Assembly (NCBI RefSeq): GCF_047511655.1
Contig: NC_133396.1
Location: 130,395,490 to 130,459,489, forward strand
Direction: 5' to 3'
DNA: 64,000 nucleotides
From: Castor canadensis
Taxonomy: Eukaryota > Chordata > Mammalia > Rodentia > Castoridae
The position numbers and the translations under genes were made by a program. Below are positions 12,391 through 23,439 of this stretch, one piece after another. The first letter of the stretch is position 1. Every line of letters begins with the position of its first letter. The notes below the pieces were generated by a model. It was given only the letters and a program-made list of their open reading frames with translations, did not search any database and was not told where the DNA came from.

Positions 12391-13274
12391 TTTTCTTATT
12401 CAGTGCATGTTTTAATCTGAGTCTCATTTTCTTTGTAAAATGGGAATGACAGTGCTGGCCCTGTTGGATTGTCAGGGGCATAAAATGAGCTTGTAAATGG
12501 GAGTGGTGTTTTGAGAAACATAAGCTATGATGATGATGGTGGTGATTATAATTACTATTGGCATTATCGCTTAGAGTCATTTAAATATCAGCTTTTACAA
12601 CTGAAAGTGGTTTTAAAGACTTATGTAATCCTACCCTTCCCATTTAACAGATAAAAAAACTGAGGTGCCAAGATGTTCAGCAATTTGTCAATTAAGGACA
12701 CACAGTCATTTTAGTAGCAGGTCTGGAATTGGAACCCAGGTCTCCTGGTTGGTAGTTTAGTGGTCTCTTATGTCTGGAGAGACTTTCCATCTGAGGCACA
12801 GGGCTGTCCTAGTCCAAGACCCCTTTTCCCATCTTTATGGGGTCCTCCAGAGCAATGCTGACTGGCAGGCATGGACCTTGGAAGCTTGCCTGGTTGAAAT
12901 GTCCAGCAGGGTGGCTTTGGAGCAGAGAATGCAGCTGGGGCAGAAGCAAGGGACAAATTCAATGTGGAGGCTGAGACAGGAATGTCCACTGTCAGAACAG
13001 GGAACGCATTGACTCAAAGACTCCAGGACCCTGCCAGTCCAGCATTGGCAAGGCTCTGGGGCTTGCAGGCCCAGCCAGCTTCATTCATGGGCATGTGACT
13101 TACTGTCACAGGGTGGCTCCTGCTTGGTCTATGCTTGCAATCTTGACATTGTTAATAATTTAAAACAAAGAATCCCCAGTGTTGTTTTGCCCTGGATCTT
13201 GTAAACTGTGCAACTATTTTTGCACATGGGACAGGGAGAAGAGCCAAGATGAACTCTCTTTTGTGTGAGTGTGT

Positions 13275-13355
13275 GTGGTGGGACTGGGGTTTGAACTCAG
13301 GGCTTTGTTCTTGCAAAACAGGAGCTCTACTGCTTGAACCACACCTCCAGTCCAT
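13275..13355 (-). repeat. ID-like SINE within the left arm
   Basis: TGGGGTTTGAACTCAGGGC and CTACTGCTTGAACCACACC. Confidence 0.85.
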
Positions 13356-13377
13356 TTTGCCCTGGTTATTTTGGAGA

Positions 13378-13960
13378 AGGGAGGAAGGGAGAAAGGGTCG
13401 AAGGGGCAAGAAAGAAGGAATGGAAAGAAAGAAAGGGAGGAAGGGAAAGGAAGGGAGGGAGGAAGACAAGAGAAGGAAGGAAGGAAGGGAGAAAGGGAAG
13501 AAGGGGAAGGAAGGGAGGGAGGGAAGAAGGGAGGGAAAAGAAGGGAGAGAGGAAGGGAAGGAGGAAGGGAGAGAGGAAGGGAGAGAGGAAGGGGAAGGAA
13601 GAGAGGAAGAGAAGGAAGAAGGAAGGAGAAGGAAGGAAGGAAGAGAGGGAAGGAGGGGGGAGGAAGGGAGGGAGAAGGGAGAGAGTAAGGGAGGGAGGAA
13701 GGCAGAGAGGGAGGGAGGGAAGAAGGGGAAGAAAGGGAGGAAGGGAGGGGAAAGAAGCAAGGAAGGGGAAGGAAGGGAAGAAAGGAGGGAGGGAGGGAGG
13801 GAGGGGAGGGAGGGAGGAAGAAATGAGGGAGGGAGGAAGAAATGAGGAGGAGGGAGGGAGGAAGGAAGGAGAAAGAAGGAAGGAAGAGAGGGAAGGAGGG
13901 AGGAAGGGGAAGGGAGGGAGGGAGGTAAGAATGAGAAGGAAGGGAGGGATGGAGAGAGGG
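13378..13960 (+). repeat. Imperfect GGAA/GGGA polypurine tract
   Basis: Nearly unbroken purines on the + strand for about 580 bp. It gives rise to long meaningless Lys/Glu/Gly/Arg frames on + and Ser/Pro/Leu/Phe frames on -. Confidence 0.95.
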
Positions 13961-14029
13961 TCTTCCTTCTCTTTCCATCCTTCCTCCCCTCTTCCCTCTC
14001 TTCCTCCTTTCTCCAAAATAACCAGGGCA

Positions 14030-14115
14030 AAATGGACTGGAGGTGTGGTTCAAGCAGTAGAGCTCCTGTTTTGCAAGAGCAAAGCCCTGGGTTCAAACCC
14101 TAGTCCCACCACACA
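14030..14115 (+). repeat. ID-like SINE within the right arm
   Basis: Reverse-complement counterpart of the copy at 13275-13355. Confidence 0.85.
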
Positions 14116-14285
14116 CATTCACACACAAAAGAGTCCATCTTGGGCTCTTCTCCCTTTCCCATGTGCAAAAAATAGTTGCACAGTTTACAAGATCCAGGGC
14201 AAAACAACACTGGGGATTCTTTGTTTTAAATTATTAACAATGTCAAGATTGTAAGCATAGACCAAGCAGGGGGTACCCTGTGACA

Positions 14286-14402
14286 GAGGGAGAGGGGAAG
14301 AAAGGGAGGGAGGGAGGGAGGAAGTAAGGAAGGTGGGAAGGAAGGAATGAAGGAAGGAAGGAGGGAAGGAAGGAAGGTGGGAGGGAGAGGGAGGGGGAGA
14401 GA
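14286..14402 (+). repeat. Second GGAA/GGGA polypurine tract
   Basis: Purine tract directly abutting the outer end of the right arm. The outer end of the left arm has no such tract. Confidence 0.9.
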
Positions 14403-17094
14403 ACAAAGGAAATTGCAAAACAATTCGCACACCATTGTCACTGGGAGTGGGTGAGGGTCTCAAGGACATTCCTGAGAGGAGGAGGCTCTCAGCTGGGCCC
14501 TTTAGATTCTTGCCTCTGAATGCAGAACAAGAATGCTTAGGCAGAGACATAGGGCAAGAGACAAACAAGAAATGAAGCAAAAAAGACCAAGTGTGCTTTG
14601 TGGGCAAGTATGGGGTGTAGGAAGGGACAGTACACACCCAGACACTGTGTGGGCAGTGTACCAAGTCCTGACATTGAGGGCACTTATTCTAGGTAAATCA
14701 GGGCAAGGGTAAGAGGTACGCATAATGAGGCAGTCCCAGGCACAGTGTGGCTTGGTTGGTCGTTATCTCAGTTCTGGTTCTGTGAGGATTCTGGAGATGT
14801 TCTTATTGTTGTTATTGCTGTCATCACTTGAGGGGAGCAATCTGGTCCCCATGAGATAATTACTCTTGCTCCAGAGTGTATCCTCATCATCAGAGGTAAT
14901 TGTCCTCATTTGGGGGTTGGTCTGTCCTGCAAGTCTCTGCTGTTCCTTGGGGATAGTTCTGGTCCCCTGTCATAAAGATGTTATCAATCAATCCTGTCAT
15001 CCCTGATATCCAGGGTAACTGCTGGAGAGAGCACAAAGCAAAGGAGACACATGCAAGATGGAGGCAGGGATGTCAGGTTATTAATCCTGCTTTAGTTAAC
15101 TTGTGGACCCAAGTTAGGAATCAGTGCCCATTAGCAAAAGCAGTTTCTAAGTACTTGTTATGCTATGATCCAAAAGATGCCTGACATAACTATATATTTT
15201 TCTGTGTGTGCATATTTATGTATATAAATACATTTTGTTTTGTTTTGTTTTTTTGATTTGGGGGGGTCTCACTATTTATGACCCATGTTGGCTTTGAATT
15301 TGTGATCCTCCTGCCTCTACCTCTTAGAGTGCTAGTTTTACAGGTAGGTACCACTATGCTCCGCCATAACTACATTTTTTAAGTCTGCAAAGATACTCCA
15401 AACTGAAAGCAGTTGTTACTTCTGGGGAGAGTCGCTAAGCTTGTCACTTTTTCATGTATGTTTGAGTTGTTTATTTTCTATAGGAATATGTATTGATGTA
15501 TTGCTTACATAATTGCAAATAAAATTATACTAATGGAGTCTGCAAGCATTTTCTTATATCAATAAATATTCTCAAAACACTAAGAAGAGAAGTGTCTTGA
15601 GAGGAGAAAAAGAAAGAGGTGTAAAGGGGAAACTCTGAAGAGTAGCAGGCAGAGGTCACTAAAGAGGATCAGGCCATGAGAGAGCCTGGGGCAAGAAGGC
15701 ACACAAGGCAGTTGTGGATGTGGGAGCCCAGAGGCACCGGCAAGGTGTGTGTGGGCATCAGCAAATTGAGGATTTAGAGGATATTGTGTCTATTTTGGTG
15801 GGACAGAGGATAGCTGTGAATTGTCATATGAGACTGGACACAGGCAGTAGAGGTGACTCTGGCAGTGAACAGAAATGGATGAGGCAGGGCCAGGCATGTG
15901 CGCTTCTACACAGGAAAGAAGAATGGGGTGTTGGATTTTCCAGGGAAACTTGAGGCAGTGTGGCAGGGAACAGAGTATGAGCTTTGGAGTTAGGCTACAA
16001 TAAAATCCACATTCCCTGCATCCTAACTGCAACTGTCACCTTGGTTTCTCCTCTACGAAACAGAAATGACCTGACAATGCCTATGTGTCAGGATTCTAGG
16101 AGGACTGGATGGGATGGTTATCAGTAAGCCAATGCCTGGTTCAGACTAGGAGTCCAAACATATTCCCTTTTTCCATTAATCGATTCTGTATTTGGAGTCT
16201 CTAAAATGGCAAGCCATCATTTGCATGTCTAAGGTGCCATTCTTCCAAGCACTTCCCTCTCTGCTTTCTGGAAGAGTTAACATTCTAAATCCCATCCTGC
16301 AAAGGCCTGAGCTAAACTGGCCAGGAAGGAAAAGAGACTGGCTGCAGACCAAGAGTTGGAGAGCAAGGTGGAAGAGGAGAAGCCAGTCCTGCTGCTTCCA
16401 TGCTGCCAGCCAGGCCAGCCAGCCTGACTTTGAATACATGTCAAGGGTCAACGTTTCTAGGAGAAAGGAGCTTTGAATGCTGGTCCCAGTTTTCCCAAGC
16501 ATTCTCTCACTCTGTTTTAGGACATTCCCCCTAAGTCTGCAGAGTGTGTGAGTGACTGATGGGCCAAGCTGCAGCCTCCTTGAGAGTACAGATGTGTTCA
16601 GTAGCAGCTGTAGTCCTGAGGTCACACCTGTTCCTTAGATCAGCTGCCCAGCAAAGCAGGCCAGGTGCCAGGCTTTGGCAAACTCCTCCTTTCCAAAGGC
16701 AGGTGGAAAGGCAGGCATCTGCCCATCACAGCAGCTCTTGGAGGCTGCCTGGAAGGGTGTGGGGTCCTGGAAATCTCAGCCAAGACTGTACTCCTCTTCT
16801 AGCCCGGCCTTGCTCACAGTTGTACACTTCCCATAGGCCCTGGGTGGTTTTCTGATCATCCCTTCTTGAGCATCTGTCCTATCACATAGGAGTGGAGGAA
16901 ACTGAGGAGCAAGGAAGGAGGCAGGGAGTCTTGAACCCATGCCTCCAGTCTTCTGAGAATCCTGGAGACAAAGTTTTAAAGCCACGGGGAACTATACTGG
17001 GAGGAAGAGAGGGGCTCTGTGAAACTGAGATGGGGCTGGGAGAGGCCAGGGATATGGATGAGTCTGACAACAGATTAGCATATGTTCCTGTCTC
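14403..17094. other. Intergenic, no gene recognised
   Basis: Mostly unique. One B1-like antisense SINE at 15240-15365. The open frames, the longest 149 codons at 16176-16625, show no recognisable domain. Confidence 0.5.
15240..15365 (-). repeat. B1-like SINE, antisense
   Basis: T-rich start, then GATCCTCCTGCCTCTACCTC and a degraded GTGCTAGTTTTACAGGTAGG. Confidence 0.7.
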
Positions 17095-17245
17095 AGTCGG
17101 GCGGGGAGACCCCAGCTGCCACCCGAGATTCCCACCCACCGAGCGCGCGCCAGGACCGTGGGAGCGCGGCTCGCACGCTTCGCTGAGCCCGAGAGCAACG
17201 CGCCCCTTGCGGAGAGCCGGGGTTCTGGGCGCATCTAGGTATGTG
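17095..17245 (+). promoter_or_regulatory. Small CpG-dense segment ending in a splice-donor-like site
   Basis: A short cluster of CpGs (CCGAGCGCGCGCC, GGGAGCGCGGC, GCAACGCGCC) in otherwise CpG-poor DNA. It ends at CTAG|GTATGT (donor at 17239). It could be a minor promoter or first exon of a noncoding transcript. No coding sequence is recognised. Confidence 0.35.
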
Positions 17246-17579
17246 GGAAAATTTCAGCCAGACAATTCCAGGATTCACGGCCTCTGACATCCAGACCTAC
17301 ACTACAGGTCGCACGTGCCAAAACACATAAAATCTGCGGGTGGAAAACCAGATGGTGAGCTGGCACTGCTGATGGCTGCATCACACACCCACACCCACAT
17401 CGGTGCTTTTAATGACCACACGCCCACTCCTCGTCCAGGGAAGGAAATGTGGAGCCGGCAAGCCCAGAGAGAAGCCTACACTTCAGCAGGAAGGTGCTCT
17501 CCAATTCCCCAACCGCCCCGAACGCGCCAGGAGAAACAGCACATGTGGCACGTGGCTCCGGGCCAGATGTGGGCCACTG

Positions 17580-17593
17580 CTGCCCCCTGCTGG
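17580..17593 (-). promoter_or_regulatory. CTCF-like motif
   Basis: The - strand reads CCAGCAGGGGGCAG, a near-ideal match to the CTCF core CCASYAGRKGGCR. Confidence 0.55.
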
Positions 17594-17916
17594 CGATCGC
17601 CGCTCTACGGCAACCAGGGAGCGAGAGCCCCAGGGAGAGTGGAGGACTGGAAAAACCTTGCAATCTGTCTGGGAGGAGTAGGATGAAATACCCCCAGCTC
17701 AGAATCTCCTCATCTGGAGCGTCTTTGCTGAGACCAAGAAGAAATTAGAATAAAACCCAGACTGAGTTTCTGGGAGGAGTGAAACAGACTAACAGCAGGT
17801 CCCCTTCAGTCTCTGTGGCCTGGAAAACCCTGCTGCCAATCCTCTTGATACTAAATTGGGAAACCATTAGCAATGCTCCACTGCCAAACTCCACCATTAG
17901 CCAAAAAAGAAAAAAA

Positions 17917-17918
<2 letters not shown>

Positions 17919-17971
<53 letters not shown>

Positions 17972-18064
17972 AGGAAGGAAGGTGGGGGGAGGAAGGAAGG
18001 AAGGAAGGAAGGAAGGAAGGAAGGGAGAAGGAAATGAATGAGGGAGGGAGGAAAGAAGGAAGAA
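17919..18064. repeat. (GA)n and (GGAA)n compound microsatellite
   Basis: About 50 bp of GA followed by GGAA-type repeats. Confidence 0.95.
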
Positions 18065-18639
18065 AAGACAGCTACATCAATATTTTATTTTTCAATCACA
18101 GATTTTTCCTTCCTTCCCCCTCCTTATTTCAATGCAGAGACTTTGTGAAGGTTTAGTTTATTCCCGGTGTGGGTCTGATGTTCCCTTAGACATAAAGCTA
18201 AGAATTGAGAGACAGCTTGATGGTCTTGGGAAAACTGCTAAGAAAGCTGACTGCTAGAGAGTCATCACAGAGCTGCCTGTGTGGTGAGAACTTTCAAAAG
18301 TCGTTTTTGTGCACACAAAGGGGCAAAGTTCAAGTCTTCTAGAAACTCTACTGCAATAGTCACAGAGATACAAGGAGCACCAGGACTCTGTTTCCAACAG
18401 AAGTAGTATGGAAGCCCCAAGGAGAAGTGAAGTCCCCCGTTTTAAAACCCCTTCCTTTCCCCTGCACCCCACTAGCTACAGACTCAGTGCTTACCTTCAC
18501 TTCCTACAGACCATTAAAGGAGTACGTGCTTCCTCTCTGGACACCAAGCTGGACCTGCTTCTGCAAAGGCACTCATGACCTCATACAGCTGCTTCTGATG
18601 TATGCATTGCCTCTCCCTCCCTCCTTCCTTCCTTCCTTC

Positions 18640-18835
18640 CTTTTTTGATGAGACTGAGGTTTGAACTCAGGGCTTCACACTTGCAAACCAAGCATTCTAC
18701 CACTTGAGACACACCTCCAGTCCATCTTGGTCTGATTATTTTGGAGATGGGAGTCTCTCAAACTATTTGTGAGGCCTGGCTTTGAACTGCAATCCTCCTG
18801 ATCTCAGCCTCCCAAGTAACTAGGCTAGCCACTTC
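18640..18835 (-). repeat. Composite SINE, antisense
   Basis: GGTTTGAACTCAGGGCTTCAC, ACACACCTCCAGTCC, then B1-like CAATCCTCCTGATCTCAGCC. Confidence 0.8.
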
Positions 18836-18844
18836 AGCGGCTCT

Positions 18845-18935
18845 TTCTTTCTTTGTTTTTTATGGTGATGAGGATGGAACCAGGGCTTCACACCTAAGCA
18901 TGTGCTCTACCACTGAGCTACACCCCAGCCTCTAG
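18845..18935 (-). repeat. ID SINE, antisense
   Basis: GGAACCAGGGCTTCACACC and GTGCTCTACCACTGAGCTAC. Confidence 0.8.
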
Positions 18936-19094
18936 CTCATATTTTACCTGACCTCTATGATCTGACATTTTCAACACTCACTCATTAATTATTTATATAC
19001 ATATTTTTATGAAATATTCTAGGTATGCAAAAGACATAAAAAATAATATAACAAAGAACTGTTGTAGGATTTTCCAGAAAAACAGAGCAATAGG

Positions 19095-19280
19095 TGTGTA
19101 TGAGTGTAGATCGATGGATAGATATAGATAGACAAATGATAGATAGATGATAGATACAGGTAGAGATAGATATAGATAGATGATAGATACATAGATACAT
19201 AGATAGATGATAGATGATAGATAGGTAAATAGGTAGGTAGGTAGATAGATGGATAGCTAGATAGATGACAGATATGACAG
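19095..19280. repeat. (GATA)n-type microsatellite, imperfect
   Basis: GATA/GATG/GGTA variants over about 185 bp. Confidence 0.95.
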
Positions 19281-19649
19281 TGAATTGGCTCCCATGATAA
19301 CAAAGGCTGACAGGTTACAAGGTCTGCAGAGCGAGTCTGAAGCTGGAGACCGAGGAGAGCCAACAGTGTTTGGTTCTAGTCGAAAGGCCTGTCACCTCAA
19401 GATGCACGAACAGCCAATGTTTCAGATCAAGTTCAAAGGCAGAAATAAGCTGATGTTCCATCTTGAAGGCAGTCAGGCAGGAGCTCTCTCTGACTTGGGG
19501 GACAGTCAGCCTTTTTTGTTTTTTAGACCACATATTGTTAAAGACCCCCACATTAGGGAAGACAGTCTGCTTTACTCATTCTTCTGATCTAAACATTAAT
19601 CACATCCCAAAACACTGTCATGGAAACACCCAGAATAATGTTTGACAAA
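19281..19649. other. Intergenic, unique-looking, nothing recognised
   Basis: Short overlapping frames only. Confidence 0.4.
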
Positions 19650-19770
19650 TATCTGGGCACCTCAGGACCTTGAACTTTCTACATAGCCCAAGTTGAAATC
19701 AAACTTTTGATCCTCCTTCCTCAGCCTCCCAAGTGCTGAGATTACAGATATGCACCACCATACCAGGAAA
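19650..19770 (-). repeat. B1-like SINE, antisense
   Basis: CCTCAGCCTCCCAAGTGCTG and GATTACAGATATGCACCACC. Confidence 0.8.
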
Positions 19771-19799
19771 GGGCCACAGTTTTCTGCTTCTTTATACAT

Positions 19800-20870
19800 C
19801 ATACTGAATATACACTATTACTTTCTTTTTTGGACTCAGCATTACATTTGTAAGGTTCACCAACATTGATCCATGTAGGTTTAGTTTATCAGTTTTCACT
19901 TCTGTGTAATATTGTGCAACTATGCTACAATTTATCAACTTCAGTGTCTCCAGGTTTTTGTTAGTGTACACGGTTGCCATGGCAATTCTTGTACACATCC
20001 TATTGTATATATTTGCATTTTTCCAGTAGTCTACCCAGAAGTGAAACAGATGGTTGTGGAGTCTGGATGCCTTTAACTTAACCACATCCATGACAACATG
20101 TGGTATTGTCAGCCCCCTCCCGTTTTTCGATAACCAGATAGGTATGAGATTATACATCATTGTGACTCACCTTGAATTTCACCAACCATTAATAAGATAG
20201 GGCATTTCTTCATAAGTTTGCTGGCCAAGAGGTTGACCTCCTTGTCCCATCTCTTCCAATTGCACAGTTCTTTCACTTTTTGATTTGCAACAATTACATA
20301 CTGTAGCTAATAATTCTCTTTCTGTTAGATGTTTTGCAATTTCCTTCTCCAAGCCAGTGGCTTCTGTCTCTAATTACCTCAATACCTTTATTGAGATATA
20401 ATTTGCAAGTCTAAAACTCACCCGTTTTAAGTGTGCAGTTCAATGATCCTTTAATGCATTTAAGGAGTTGTGCCACTACCACTGCAGATTTGTTTTAGAA
20501 TGTTCACAACCCCACAGAGCAAGCCCTCTCATCCCAATTCCCACCCTGGCCACAGGCAACCGCTAATGGTTTTTGTGACTCACCATTTCGCTTTTCTAGA
20601 CATTCCATGTAAATGAAATCACACAGTATGTGGTCTTTCACATCGGGCTCTTTTCACTTAGAATGCTGTTTTTAAGGTTCTCTCATGCTGAACGCTCTAC
20701 TAGTCATTTCTTGTTACTGCTGAGTAGTACTCCAGTGTAGGGCCATATCACATTTTCACATTTTGTTTATCAGTTAATGAATATTGGCTTATATTACATC
20801 TGATGAGAACCAGAGTTCATATTTTGTTACCTTTGCCCTCCTGTGAGTAACAGGTCTGTTTTCCACTATG
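19800..20870 (-). mobile_element. L1M 3' region, antisense, probably two fragments
   Basis: Antisense L1M phrases (CATTCCATGTAAATGAAATC near 20602; TGCTGAGTAGTACTCCAGTG near 20718; TTATTGAGATATAATTTGCA near 20390; TGGTATTGTCAG at 20100). It is non-coding and decayed. Confidence 0.8.
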
Positions 20871-21574
20871 GCTGCCTTTAAGATTTTTCTCTTTGTCTTT
20901 GATTTTCAAAAAATTTACTATGACATACCAAGTGTAATTTTTAAAAATTTTATCTTTCTTGGAATTAGTTGAACTCTTTAGACCTGTGGATTATTACTTT
21001 TCATTAAGATTTCGGCCACTGTTTCTTTAAATATTATTTTTTGGGGGGAAGATGGAGGGGGTGATCTAACCAATGTAGAACACAGGTTATTCAGAATTGT
21101 CACAACAAATCCCTCCCTACAATGAATATATGCTAATAAAAATGAAAAAAAAAATTCTGGCCTCATTTGGTTCTTTTCTCTCCACACAGACCACCAAGCT
21201 CACATGTGGGAGACTGCCTTATCTTCCTGTAGCTTGCTAATTCGTTATTTTCCATCATGTTCTCTCTCAGCTTCAGTTTTGGTCATTTCTATTGGCCTGT
21301 ATTCATATCCACTTATTTTTTTCTTCTGCAGTGTTCAAGCTGCTCTTAACCTCATCCAGTGAATTTTATTTTCAGATACTGTACTTTTCAACCCTATCGT
21401 TTCTATTCAGCTCTTGAAATTTTCCATTTCTCTTGAAATACTCTATCTCTTAACCCGTTTTGTCTATTTTTCCCTTTAGCTTATTTAAAATAGTCGTTTT
21501 AAGTCCTTATCTCTCAATGACTATAACTAGGTCATCTGAGGCCCTAGTTATGGGTCACAGTTTTGGTTTTGTTT

Positions 21575-21715
21575 TGTATTTTCATTTCGTTTTGTTTTTT
21601 GTTTTTAGAGACAGTATTGTTATGCAGCTCAGGCTGGCCTGGAACTTGCAATCCTCCTTCATCAGTTCCCAAGTGCTGGATTACAGGTGTTCGATACCAC
21701 ACTAGGAATGGGTCA
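21575..21715 (-). repeat. B1-like SINE, antisense, nested
   Basis: CTCAGGCTGGCCTGGAACTT and GTGCTGGATTACAGGTGTTC. Confidence 0.8.
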
Positions 21716-21784
21716 CAGTTTTCTGCTTCTTCCTAGGTCACATAAAAATTTGAATTCTGTATCTTGTGTATGAAACAGCAGTGG

Positions 21785-21875
21785 AGGGCTGGTGGAGTGG
21801 CTCAAGTGTAGCGTGCCTGCCTAGCAAGCATAAGGTCCTGAGTTCAAACTCCAGTATCACCAAAAAAAAAAAACC
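21785..21875 (+). repeat. ID-like SINE, nested
   Basis: GGCTGGTGGAGTGGCTCAAG, TGAGTTCAAACTCCAGTATC and an A-tail. Confidence 0.9.
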
Positions 21876-22520
21876 AGCAGTGGAGACTCAAGTATGATAC
21901 TTTTGTTTGTTTGGTTTGGTTTGGTTTGTTGGTTTCCTAGGGATGCTAGCTTTCCCCCTCTGTTTTGTGGTTAAGGTACATAAACTTTACATCTGATCAA
22001 TAAAGTGAACCCTTTGTCATTATTAAGTGGCTTCTTTATTCCTCATTTTTTTTTCTGTGAAATCAACTCTGTCATATGGCATTTTTTTTTGAGATAAGCT
22101 TTCACTGCCTTGGAGTTCACTATTTTTTCTTCTGCAATGTCCAATCTGTTATTAATCCAAGTCAGTGTATTTTTCAGCTCAAATATTAATCATCTCTACA
22201 AGTTGCATTTGAATTTTTCTTTTTTTTTTCTATTCTTTCTTGTTTCTACTTTTGAACACATGGAATATTGTCATAATATGTGTTTCAGCATCCTTGTCTG
22301 CTGGTTCTAACATCTGTGTTGATTCTTCCCCTCATTATAGTCCATAGTTTTCTGTTTCTTTGCATGCATGGCAATTTTTTTAATGGATGCCAGACATTGT
22401 GAATTTTACCTTATAGGGCAATGGCTGTTTTCGTATTCCTATATAAATAAGCATTTACTCTGGGATGGAGTTGTATTTGGGGAACAGTTTGATCCTTCCC
22501 AGTCTTGCTTCTAAGATCTG

Positions 22521-23154
22521 AGGTATGCTCAGTCTGGGGTTGATCTTCCCCACCCCAAGGCAGACCCCTCCCACATACCCTACTTCAATGTGCGTGACTC
22601 AGACGGTTTCTGTTCCTGCTGGTAGCCCATGTGAGCTGTGAACACTATTTCCTCTCACTTCCCTAGCCTCAGATGGTTCCTCCCGTGCTGTGTGACTAGT
22701 ACACTGAGTACCCTGATTGGATCCCCTAAAGGTATGAGTGTGCTCTGAACAGCTTCCTCTTCTGCTCCTTTGACTTGTGAATTTTGTTCCCCCACCCCCA
22801 CCCCAGACTCTCAGCTCCTTGTCCTCAACTCTGCAAGACCACCGAGCTCTGCTTGGTTCCTCCTCATAGCACCATGGCCTGAGAATTCTCCTGGAAGGTA
22901 AGACGGGGCAACTCCAGAGCTCACCTCTGTTCTTTCTCATTCCTCAAGGACCATTCAGCTTCATTGCCTGATTTTCATTGTCCTGAAACTGTTCTCTGAT
23001 GTAGTTTTCCTGTTGTTGTTTTAAACAGGAAGACCTTTAAGCTAGAAGCAAAAGTGCATTAAAAATGAAAGCACCCAGTTAAACAAGCCTAACTGAGAAC
23101 TCTCAGGTCATTGGAAACTACATTTGTGGAACCTCAGTTTAAGAAATGTTATTC
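22521..23154. other. Intergenic, nothing recognised
   Basis: Unique-looking sequence. The 113-codon - strand frame at 22599-22940 shows no domain. Confidence 0.45.
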
Positions 23155-23275
23155 AAGCCAGGCATGATGGTATACATCTGTAATCCCAGAACTCTGGAGG
23201 GGGAGATAAGAGAATCACCATTTTGAGGTCAGCCTGAGCGTCATAGAAAGACTTTGTTTCAAAGAAAAAATAACA
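23155..23275 (+). repeat. B1-like SINE
   Basis: GCCAGGCATGATGGTATACA, TGTAATCCCAGAACTCTGG and an A-rich tail. Confidence 0.85.
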
Positions 23276-23279
23276 GCAT

Positions 23280-23415
23280 TCAAGGTTGTACATAATGACA
23301 CACACCTTTAATACTAGCACTGGGGAGGATGAACTAGGAGGATCTCAAGTTCAAGGCCAGCCCAGGCTACATATGGAGAGCCTGTCTCAAATAAATAGAT
23401 AAATAAATAAATGTT
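23280..23415 (+). repeat. B1-like SINE with (AAAT)n tail
   Basis: CCTTTAATACTAGCACTGGG, GTTCAAGGCCAGCCCAGGCT and an AAATAAATA tail. Confidence 0.85.
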
Positions 23416-23439
23416 ACTCAATAAGAAAAAGGCAAATAA

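Larger units (their letters stand above)
7936..13103. other. Intergenic, SINE- and MIR-rich, no gene recognised
   Basis: Unique stretches are separated by MIR and SINE copies listed separately. The open frames here are short and unlike any protein I know. Confidence 0.5.
13104..14285. repeat. Large inverted repeat with polypurine spacer
   Basis: The left arm (13104-13377) is the reverse complement of the right arm (14010-14285). By eye there are about a dozen substitutions plus a few short indels, so roughly 95% identity. The arms contain an ID-like SINE plus about 165 bp of other sequence, so this is an inverted segmental copy and not just two SINEs facing each other. The spacer is a GGAA/GGGA purine tract, and its right edge (about 13961-14009) turns pyrimidine-rich, extending the symmetry. 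Confidence 0.93.
17246..18639. other. Intergenic, with CTCF-like motif and microsatellite
   Basis: No gene seen. The CTCF-like site at 17580 and the GA/GGAA repeat are listed separately. Confidence 0.5.
20871..22520 (-). mobile_element. Older L1-like antisense block with nested SINEs
   Basis: AT-rich. Phrases such as TTTTTCTCTTTGTCTTTGAT, CATCCAGTGAATTTTATTTT and TGGATGCCAGACATTGTGAA recall a common old L1 3' segment in antisense. Similar phrases recur near 21.3 and 22.1 kb, suggesting two overlapping fragments. The subfamily is not determined. Confidence 0.55.

Noticed and set aside
13152-14254. Open frames up to 314 codons on both strands over the purine tract
   Set aside because: They are low-complexity products (Ser/Pro/Leu/Phe or Arg/Lys/Glu/Gly) of the GGAA repeat, present in several frames at once, without domains.
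17919-19280. CRISPR-like or structured repeat array
   Set aside because: Simple dinucleotide and tetranucleotide microsatellites without spacers, in a mammalian genome.
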